From assembly GCA_964590135.1 (NCBI GenBank), contig CAZPVX010000016.1, forward strand, positions 1 through 64,000: 64,000 bases of DNA, written 5' to 3'. The notes beneath the pieces were generated by a model. The model was not told where the DNA came from. It saw only the letters and a program-made list of their open reading frames with translations, and searched no databases. Both the position numbers and the translations under genes were made by a program. The stretch comes from JBDHWI01 sp964590135 (lineage in GTDB: Bacteria > Chloroflexota > Anaerolineae > J036 > Brachytrichaceae). Positions 16,366 through 23,082 of this stretch are shown here, one piece after another. Position 1 is the stretch's first letter; each line of letters opens with the position of its first letter.

Positions 16366-18390
16366 TCAAAACCCGTTGCGAATCCGCTCCACCTCTTCCT
16401 TCCAGGTTGCGCTGCCGGCATCGCTTGGCATGCGCCAGTCTCCGCGTGGAGAGAGCGCCACCGAGCCGACCTTCGGGCCATCTGGCATGGAACTGCGCTT
16501 GAACTGCTGCGAGAAGAAGCGCGAATAGAACACACTCAGCCACTTCAGGATGGCCGCCTCATCATATGCTTCGCGCTTGATGGCGTCTCTTCCCTTCGGC
16601 CCTTCATCCGCATGGAGCGGGGAGAAAGCGCGCTTCGCCAGCCAGAAAATTTTGCGCGGCGGCATGCCGTAGCGCACGTGGTAATACAAGAAGAAATCGT
16701 GCAGTGGATAAGGGCCGATGGTATCTTCGGTCTTCTGCTGCAACTGTCCATCCTTCAGCGGCAGCAATTCTGGCGTGATGGGTGTGCGCACGATGTCGTT
16801 CAACACCTCTGCCGCCTCGCCGCTGAACTCTTCGTCGGCGCACCACTGCACCAGGTAGCGCACCAGCGTCTTCGGCACGCCGGCGTTGACGTGATACATG
16901 CTCATATGATCGCCGTTGAACGTCATCCAGCCCAGCGCTGCCTCACTCAGGTCGCCGGTGCCGACGACGAAGCCGCCGTGCTGGTTCGCCAGGTCCATCA
17001 GGATCTGCGTGCGCTCGCGCGCCTGCGCATTCTCGTATGTCACATCGTGCTGGCTTGGATCATGGTCGATGTCTTTGAAATGTTGCAGCACCGCGTCGCG
17101 AATGGGGATCTCCATCGCCGTTGTGCCAAGCGCTTTCATCAATGTCAGCGCGTTGCGATAGGTGCGATCTGTCGTGCCGAAGCCGGGCATGGTGACGGCG
17201 CGGATGCCGGCATGCGGCAACCCCAGTTTGTCGAAAGCGCGCGCAGCCACGAGCAGCGCAAGCGTCGAATCGAGGCCGCCGCTGATGCCGATGCTGACGC
17301 CCTTCGAGCCGGTGTGCAGCAGGCGCTTGGCCAGGCCGGCGCTCTGGATGGCGAAGATTTCGCGGCAGTGTTTTGCGCGCTGCGCTGGATCTGCCGGCAC
17401 AAACGGCAACTGCGAGAGCGGGCGCTTCAGGTCGCCGGCCATCTCCTCGTTCACGCCGGCCAGCGCGAAATCCACCACCCGCATGGGGTGTGGCGGGCTG
17501 CTCATGCCGCGCGTCGTGTTGATCAGACGCTCGTGGTTCAGCCGCTGCAGATCGACATCTGCAATCGCCATCTGCGTGTCGAACTCAAAGCGCTGTGTCT
17601 CGGCGAGGAACATGCCGTTCTCTGCGATGAGCGAGTGCCCGCCGTAGACCACATCCATTGTGCTCTCGCCGGCGCCGGCGCCGGCATATACATATGCCGC
17701 CAGGCAGCGCGCTGATTGCTGCTTCACCAGCTCGGTGCGATAGACTGACTTGCCGAGTTGTTCGGGGCTGGCGGATGGGTTGAGCAGGATCGTTGCGCCG
17801 GCCAGTGCTGCCTGACCGCTTGGCGGCTCTGTCATCCACAGGTCTTCGCAGATTTCGATGCCGACGACGCAGTTGGGTAGATTGTTCGCGCTGAACAGCA
17901 AGTCTGTGCCGAACGGCACGGCCTGGCTGAGTGGCGTATTGACGGTGTTGCGCGCGGCATAGCGCGCGGGGCTGAAGTGCCGCAACTCATAGAACTCACT
18001 GTAATTCGGCGGCGCGCTCTTCGGCACGATGCCCTTCACACGGCCATTCGCCACGAATGCCGCACAGTTGAACAGCCGGCCATCTATCTCAAACGGCAAA
18101 CCGATCACCGCTGCGATGTTGTGCGTGGCGCTCATCGCAGCGATGTCGTCGAGGCCGGTGAGGGCTGCTTCGAGCAGGCGTTGCTGGCGAAACAGGTCGC
18201 CGCACGAGTAGCCGGTGAGGGCGAGTTCGGGGAACACCGCGATGGTTGCGCCCTGCCTGCTCGCCTCGCCCATCGCCGCGATGATGCTGGCGACGTTGAA
18301 AGACACATCGGCCACGCGCGACGCCGGCGAGATGGCCGCAATGCGCACGAAGCCAAGCGCTGCTGCGGTGAATAGATCCTGTGAAGTCAT
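16366..18390 (-). CDS. nadE: Glutamine-dependent NAD(+) synthetase
   Basis: 674-residue two-domain enzyme making NAD from nicotinate adenine dinucleotide, ATP and glutamine. The N-terminal nitrilase-type glutaminase has its triad Glu55 (FPELALTGYS), Lys124 (VPKSAPPNY) and Cys181 (GIEICEDLW). The synthetase domain begins after ~340 and has the PP-loop GISGGLDSTLAL (~365-377) and GTGDLSEAALGW. Length matches the long bacterial/mycobacterial type. It lies between a lactonase and a small zincin on the minus strand; no obvious regulator adjoins it. Confidence 0.96.
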   Translation of the reverse strand: MTSQDLFTAAALGFVRIAAISPASRVADVSFNVASIIAAMGEASRQGATIAVFPELALTGYSCGDLFRQQRLLEAALTGLDDIAAMSATHNIAAVIGLPFEIDGRLFNCAAFVANGRVKGIVPKSAPPNYSEFYELRHFSPARYAARNTVNTPLSQAVPFGTDLLFSANNLPNCVVGIEICEDLWMTEPPSGQAALAGATILLNPSASPEQLGKSVYRTELVKQQSARCLAAYVYAGAGAGESTMDVVYGGHSLIAENGMFLAETQRFEFDTQMAIADVDLQRLNHERLINTTRGMSSPPHPMRVVDFALAGVNEEMAGDLKRPLSQLPFVPADPAQRAKHCREIFAIQSAGLAKRLLHTGSKGVSIGISGGLDSTLALLVAARAFDKLGLPHAGIRAVTMPGFGTTDRTYRNALTLMKALGTTAMEIPIRDAVLQHFKDIDHDPSQHDVTYENAQARERTQILMDLANQHGGFVVGTGDLSEAALGWMTFNGDHMSMYHVNAGVPKTLVRYLVQWCADEEFSGEAAEVLNDIVRTPITPELLPLKDGQLQQKTEDTIGPYPLHDFFLYYHVRYGMPPRKIFWLAKRAFSPLHADEGPKGRDAIKREAYDEAAILKWLSVFYSRFFSQQFKRSSMPDGPKVGSVALSPRGDWRMPSDAGSATWKEEVERIRNGF

Positions 18391-18408
18391 TGCGGCGAAT
18401 GATAACGC

Positions 18409-18786
18409 TCAATACGCCCCCAGCTCATCCAGCCGTTCGTCACTGATGCCGAAATGGTGCGCCACCTCGTGCCGAACTGTGTGCGCCACCTGCGCGCGCA
18501 AGTCCTGCAACGATTGGCAATGCAATTCATGGGCGCGTTGATAGATGGTGATCAGATCCGGCGTCACCAGTTCGTAGTGCGTGGTGCGCTCGGTGAGCGG
18601 AACACCGTGATACAGGCCGAACAGGTCGCCAAATTCACTGGCCGTGTGCCGGCTCAGTTCTTCGCGCGTGGGCTGGTAGCGCACTTCAAATTCGAGGTTG
18701 TTCAACCGTTCCAGCACAAACGCCGGCAGCGCATCCACCGCATCCCATACGATCTGCTCAAACTGCTCTGCTGTGACCCTGATCAT
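18409..18786 (-). CDS. Minimal zinc metallopeptidase family protein (PF06262)
   Basis: 125 residues with HEVAHHFG (His106, Glu107, His110) plus downstream ISDERLDELGAY, the layout of the small DUF1025/PF06262 zincins. These proteins are common in Chloroflexota and Actinobacteria; substrate unknown. It stops 18 bases before nadE begins and is probably co-transcribed. No signal peptide, so cytoplasmic. Confidence 0.9.
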   Translation of the reverse strand: MIRVTAEQFEQIVWDAVDALPAFVLERLNNLEFEVRYQPTREELSRHTASEFGDLFGLYHGVPLTERTTHYELVTPDLITIYQRAHELHCQSLQDLRAQVAHTVRHEVAHHFGISDERLDELGAY

Positions 18787-18862
18787 GACTTTGGCTTATT
18801 CTCGCAAATCGCTAGAATCATCCTCGCACAGCTAATCGCATTCTCACAAGACAGGTGAATTC

Positions 18863-19660
18863 ATGATGCTCAAGGAGCGTGTAGCGATTGTGACCGGCGC
18901 CAGCAAGGAGATCGGCGCGGCGATGGCGCTTGCGCTGGCGCGCGAAGGCGCAGCGGTCGTTGTCGGCTATAACAGCGATGCGGCAGCCGCTGACGTGACA
19001 GTCGGCGCTATTCATGCTGCCGGCGGGCACGCTATCGCCGTGCAGGCCGATGGCGCAAGCGTCGCGGACAATGTTGCGCTGGTCAAGGCGGCGGTCGATG
19101 CATACGGCCGGCTCGATATCTTTGTCGCCAACGCCGGTATCACTCGGTTTGGCCGCTTCATCGACTACAGCGAGGCAAGTTACGACACCGTCCTCGATCT
19201 CAATCTGAAGGGCAGCTTCTTTGGCGCGCAGGCCGCTGCGCAGCAGATGATCAAGCAGGGCCGCGCGCGCTATGGCGGGCGCATCGTGTTCAGCTCTTCA
19301 GTTGTTGGCAGCACGCGCGTCGCCGGCCTCGCCGCCTATGGCGCAAGTAAGGCCGGCATCAACTATCTCGCTGGCGCGCTGGCTGTCGAACTTGGAGAAT
19401 ATGGCATCACCGTGAACGCGATCGGCATCGGCGCGACGACCAACGCGCGCAATCTGGGCGATGACCCGCAGTATGCTGAGCATTGGGGCGCAGTGTTGCC
19501 GATTGGCCGCGCGCTCACACCAGAAGATGCGACCGGCGCGCTGCTATACCTTGTCTCGCCGGCCGGCTCCGCCGTCACTGGCGCGGTCATCGCCGTTGAT
19601 GGCGGCCATACGCTGCAAAGCCCCGCGCCGCCAATGGACTTTGCCATGCAACAGGCGTGA
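18863..19660 (+). CDS. SDR family oxidoreductase
   Basis: 265-residue classical short-chain dehydrogenase. It has the cofactor loop TGASKEIG (residues 11-18), NAG (90-92), a catalytic Ser in VFSSSVVG (~144-146) and YGASK (Tyr159, Lys163). The C-terminus AVIAVDGGHTL is typical. Substrate cannot be told; being followed by a sugar kinase and another SDR, a polyol or sugar acid is likely. Two consecutive ATG codons occur at 18863 and 18866. Confidence 0.92.
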   Translation: MMLKERVAIVTGASKEIGAAMALALAREGAAVVVGYNSDAAAADVTVGAIHAAGGHAIAVQADGASVADNVALVKAAVDAYGRLDIFVANAGITRFGRFIDYSEASYDTVLDLNLKGSFFGAQAAAQQMIKQGRARYGGRIVFSSSVVGSTRVAGLAAYGASKAGINYLAGALAVELGEYGITVNAIGIGATTNARNLGDDPQYAEHWGAVLPIGRALTPEDATGALLYLVSPAGSAVTGAVIAVDGGHTLQSPAPPMDFAMQQA

Positions 19661-19727
19661 TGGAGCGAGGAGACGCAAAGGCGCAGAACATGACCCGCAA
19701 TCGAAAATCCATGTTCGGAAATACGTG

Positions 19728-21212
19728 ATGATCCTCGTCATTGATCTTGGCAGCTCTTCCACCCGCGCAATGCTGTATGACGAGCCAGTCGGCGCGGTGC
19801 CGGCAGCGATTGCGCGCGAACCCTTCGCCTTCGCAGTGGCGGAAGATGGCCGCTGCGAGGATGACGCCGGCGCCGCTTTCGCGCGCGTCTTGAAGGTGTT
19901 GGACGCCTTGCATGACTCGGCTGGGCAGCGCCGGCCTGGCGACATCACGCACCTCGCCATCTCAGCCTATGCATCGTCGCTGGTGTGCCTGAATGAGGCC
20001 GGGAATCCCATCTCGCCGGTCTACACCTACGCAGACACGCGCTGTGCCGAGGATGCGCGCAGCCTGCGCGTGCAGTGTGATGAGATGGGTGTGTTGCGGC
20101 GCACCGGTTGCCGCATCCGCGCCAACTATCTGCCGGCGCGCATCGCCTGGCTGCGGCGCATCCAACCCGATGCCTTTGCCCGAACGCGCTGGTTTGCCTC
20201 GCTCAGCGACTTCGTCATGCTGCGGCTCTTTGGCCGCATGTGCGCCAGCATCTCCATCGCTTCATGGACCGGGCTGCTCAATCGCGCCGCATCGGATTGG
20301 GACGCAGTCTGGATCGAGGCGCTCGGCATCTCGAAAGCGCAGTTGCCGCCTCTGTCTCCCGCTGGGGGAGGGCAGGGGGCGGGAAGTCTGCTGCCTGAAT
20401 GGCAATCGCGTTGGCCGCTCTTCAGGGACATTGTGTGCCAGCCACCCGTTGGCGATGGCGCAGCCGCCAACATCGGCTCCGGCTGTGTCGATCCCTCGCG
20501 CATCGCTGTCACCATCGGCTCCACTGCCGCCATGCGGGTCGTCTCGGCGCACGTCGCGGATCGCGCGTCGGCCATGAATCCGGCGCTGTGGTCGTATCGT
20601 GTCGACCACGACCACGACTTGATTGGTGGCGCGACGACTGAGGGCGGCAACGTGATGGCGTGGGCGCGGAATGTGTTGCGCGTGCCGGATGCCGGCGCCT
20701 TGGAAGCAGCGGTCGCTTCGATGAAGCCTGACGCGCACGGATTGACTGTGCTGCCCACTTTCGCCGGCGAGCGTAGCCCGGGCTACGCCGAGGACATCCG
20801 CGCCACGCTGCACGGACTCTCGCTCGACACGTCTCCTGTTGAGATCATTCGCGCACTGATGGAGGGCATCGCCATGCGGCTGGCAACCATCTGCGATGCG
20901 TTGCGTGAAAGCGGCGTCGCAGCCAAAGATGCGATGCTTGCAGCCAGCGGAGGCGCGCTGCAGGCCTCGCCGGCGTGGTGTCAGATCATCGCTGATGCGG
21001 CTGGCATGCCGCTTGCGGTGGCCGACGTGCCGGAGGCGACGAGTCGTGGAGCCGCGCTTCTGGCGATTGACGCCTGGCGCTTGAATGACAATCCGCGCGT
21101 TGATCTTCACGCGCTGATTTATCGACCCAATCCACAACATCATTCCATCTACCGCGCTGCAATGGCGCGACAACAGGAGTTGTATGCAAAACTGGTTCGA
21201 TCTGACAGGTAA
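19728..21212 (+). CDS. FGGY family carbohydrate kinase
   Basis: 494-residue sugar kinase. The N-terminal phosphate loop is VIDLGSSSTRAMLYD (residues ~3-17) and the C-terminal half has VTIGSTAAMRVVS, GGATTEGGNVMAWA and MLAASGGALQASPAW, close to gluconokinases. It starts at the ATG at 19728; an open frame extends upstream into the SDR gene but is not conserved-looking. The last 29 bases overlap the next SDR. An odd segment (20346-20389, LSPAGGGQGAGS) looks like a GC-rich dispersed repeat carried in frame. Substrate is probably a sugar or aldonate of the same pathway as the flanking dehydrogenases. Confidence 0.88.
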   Translation: MILVIDLGSSSTRAMLYDEPVGAVPAAIAREPFAFAVAEDGRCEDDAGAAFARVLKVLDALHDSAGQRRPGDITHLAISAYASSLVCLNEAGNPISPVYTYADTRCAEDARSLRVQCDEMGVLRRTGCRIRANYLPARIAWLRRIQPDAFARTRWFASLSDFVMLRLFGRMCASISIASWTGLLNRAASDWDAVWIEALGISKAQLPPLSPAGGGQGAGSLLPEWQSRWPLFRDIVCQPPVGDGAAANIGSGCVDPSRIAVTIGSTAAMRVVSAHVADRASAMNPALWSYRVDHDHDLIGGATTEGGNVMAWARNVLRVPDAGALEAAVASMKPDAHGLTVLPTFAGERSPGYAEDIRATLHGLSLDTSPVEIIRALMEGIAMRLATICDALRESGVAAKDAMLAASGGALQASPAWCQIIADAAGMPLAVADVPEATSRGAALLAIDAWRLNDNPRVDLHALIYRPNPQHHSIYRAAMARQQELYAKLVRSDR

Positions 21213-21990
21213 GACGGCCTTGGTCACGGGCGGTGGCGGCGTGCTGGGCAGCGCCATGGCAAAGGCGCTGGCGGCGCATGGCGCGCGTGTGGTGCTGTTG
21301 GGGCGCACGCAGGAGAAAGTGCAGTCGATGGCGCAGCAGATTGAGGCTGCCGGCGGCAAGGCCGGCTGGGCCACGGCCGACGTCACCGATGAAAAATCAT
21401 TTGCAACTGCGCTCGACAAAATCGGAGACGTGCATGTGCTGCTGAATGCCGCCGGCACAATTTTGCCTGAGGCAATGACCTCGCCGGCGCGCTCGATGTT
21501 TGACCTCTCGCTCGACGCAATGCGCCGCGTGATGGATGTGAACTGGATGGGCACGGTCATCCCGTCGATCATCGTCGCCAGACAATTCGTGCAGCGTGGC
21601 GAGGGCAACATCATCAACGTTGCGTCGATGTCGTCGTTCAAAGCGATCACGCGCAACGTGGCCTACTCGGCATCAAAGGCGGCCCTGCTGAATTTCACGC
21701 AGTGGATGGCGGTTCACATGGTGCAGCACTACTCCCCGCGCATCCGCGTGAATGCTGTTGCACCCGGTTTCTTCCTCACTGAAATCAACCGCTATCTGCT
21801 CACAGACAAGGAGAGCGGCAACCTGACGCCGCGCGGTGAAGCCATCATCGCTCACACGCCGATGGGTCGATTTGGCGAACCGGATGAGTTGGGCGGGGCG
21901 ACGGTGTATCTTGCTTCAGATGCCTCGCGCTTCGTCACCGGCATCGTCATACCCGTCGACGGCGGCCACCTTGCCTACAGCGGCGTGTAG
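21184..21990 (+). CDS. SDR oxidoreductase, D-mannonate/fructuronate reductase-like
   Basis: 268-residue short-chain dehydrogenase. It has VTGGGGVLGSAMA at the cofactor site (~14-26), a catalytic VAYSASKAALLN, and RIRVNAVAPGFFLTEINRYLLTD, which resembles the SDR-type D-mannonate oxidoreductases of Gram-positives and Chloroflexota. The start overlaps the kinase gene by 29 bases, so expression is coupled. With the kinase and the UxaA-type dehydratase at 55660 it suggests hexuronate or aldonate catabolism; exact substrate is inference. Confidence 0.88.
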   Translation: MQNWFDLTGKTALVTGGGGVLGSAMAKALAAHGARVVLLGRTQEKVQSMAQQIEAAGGKAGWATADVTDEKSFATALDKIGDVHVLLNAAGTILPEAMTSPARSMFDLSLDAMRRVMDVNWMGTVIPSIIVARQFVQRGEGNIINVASMSSFKAITRNVAYSASKAALLNFTQWMAVHMVQHYSPRIRVNAVAPGFFLTEINRYLLTDKESGNLTPRGEAIIAHTPMGRFGEPDELGGATVYLASDASRFVTGIVIPVDGGHLAYSGV

Positions 21991-22010
21991 CCGGCAGCCC
22001 GAAAATGCAG

Positions 22011-22037
22011 CAGGCGGGAGATTGCACTGCCCGCCTG
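22011..22037. terminator. Convergent hairpin terminator
   Basis: 8-bp perfect stem CAGGCGGG/CCCGCCTG with an 11-base loop, followed by TTTG on the plus strand, between converging genes. Confidence 0.6.
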
Positions 22038-22047
22038 TTTGCTTGCG

Positions 22048-22794
22048 CTACCTCAGCGCTCGCAACTGGTTGAGGATGGGGATGCTCTCGAACTGATCTG
22101 GCTGAATCAGATCCCATGCGATGCCGGCGGGTTGCTGGAATGGCGTGTGCGTTTCGATCACTTCGTCCGGCGTCGCGATCCAATGCAGCGCGCTGTCGGT
22201 TTGCGTCATCGGCAGCGCATCGTTGGCGACGATCTGCAGGGGATGCACCGTTGTCGCGATCGGCGTGTGTGTGTTGACCAGGCCGAACTGCCGGAGGATG
22301 CCCAACTCAAGGTCGGCAAAGCCAGCGCCTTTGCCGGTGCGGCCGCCGATGCGCGAGACTGCCACGCAGCCGACCAGCACCACGTCGATGGGCTGCATCT
22401 CTTCAAAGGCGACTGGCCGGCCATGTGCCAGTGCGCCTTTGACGGTCGCGGCCTCTTCCAGCGCCACGCCGCTTGTCTGCAGGTCGTCGCGCAGAAGCTC
22501 CACGAAACACTTCACGTTGCGCAGGCGCGGCACAGCCATGTAGAGCGTTTTGTCGGCCTGCAAGGCGCGCAGGCGCAGCGGCAGCTGTGGCGCGTCCGGG
22601 TTGCTCTTCACCACGCGCGCCGATTCCCAGAAGGGCAACGCAGCCAACTGCGCTGCCGCCGCATCCGCGCCAACAAAATCGGGGATGTGTCCGTGACCCT
22701 GACCGACCATCGCGCTGTGCCGCGCAAGAGTGGCCCAGATTTGCTGTCGCAATGCCTCTTTGCCGCTATGCCGGCCAGACCATTCCGTCGTCAT
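22048..22794 (-). CDS. 5-formyltetrahydrofolate cyclo-ligase family protein
   Basis: 248 residues. The family ATP/folate motif is present as GGRTGKGAGFADLELG (residues ~148-163), and KEALRQQIWATL at the N-terminus matches the family's opening helix. Closest in form to the MTHFSD-like subfamily, so activity on 5-formyl-THF is likely but not certain. It is monocistronic, divergent from hppA and convergent with the SDR gene. Confidence 0.85.
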   Translation of the reverse strand: MTTEWSGRHSGKEALRQQIWATLARHSAMVGQGHGHIPDFVGADAAAAQLAALPFWESARVVKSNPDAPQLPLRLRALQADKTLYMAVPRLRNVKCFVELLRDDLQTSGVALEEAATVKGALAHGRPVAFEEMQPIDVVLVGCVAVSRIGGRTGKGAGFADLELGILRQFGLVNTHTPIATTVHPLQIVANDALPMTQTDSALHWIATPDEVIETHTPFQQPAGIAWDLIQPDQFESIPILNQLRALR

Positions 22795-22876
22795 GCCATA
22801 CAGTGTCGCAGAGATTTGGTTTCACGCGCGCAACAGCATTCTCTCGCGTCGTAGGTGTATCGGTCGTTCACACAAA

Positions 22877-22905
22877 TTGACATCGTATGGAGTGGCAACT
22901 ACACT
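22877..22905 (+). promoter_or_regulatory. hppA promoter
   Basis: TTGACA (22877-22882), exactly 17 bases, TACACT (22900-22905). Predicted transcription start is near 22912, giving a leader of about 170 bases before hppA. Apart from this promoter and the leader terminator, the 288 bases from 22795 to 23082 hold nothing recognisable. Confidence 0.7.
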
Positions 22906-22971
22906 CCAGGCAAATATCGGCTCCCTGACGAGCGCGAGTTTGATACAACGAAAGGGTGATTTCCGTGAAGG

Positions 22972-23020
22972 GGACGCTGAGTGTCAATCTATCTGACTCA
23001 TTGACGCGGCGTCCTTTTTT
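22972..23020 (+). terminator. Leader terminator (candidate attenuator) upstream of hppA
   Basis: GGACGC (22972-22977) pairs with GCGTCC (23009-23014). Inside it, GTGTCAAT (22981-22988) pairs with ATTGACGC (23000-23007, one G-U). Six Ts follow (23015-23020). No plus-strand gene ends upstream, so the only transcript it can stop is the hppA leader. This is the layout of transcription attenuation, possibly a riboswitch. I could not match the sequence to a known class. Confidence 0.7.
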
Positions 23021-23082
23021 CACGTCTTGCGCGCGCGAGCGCTATGTTTTGTCTCTGGGTCCGCAAAGGAGTAAAGTATTCG

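Noticed and set aside
16297..17715. A 472-codon plus-strand open frame
   Set aside because: Antisense to nadE, whose glutaminase triad and PP-loop are intact.
22912..22971. Assignment of the hppA leader to a known riboswitch class
   Set aside because: I compared it by eye with fluoride, M-box, c-di-GMP, ykkC, glycine, THF, SAM and cobalamin consensus patterns and none fits, so no class is claimed.
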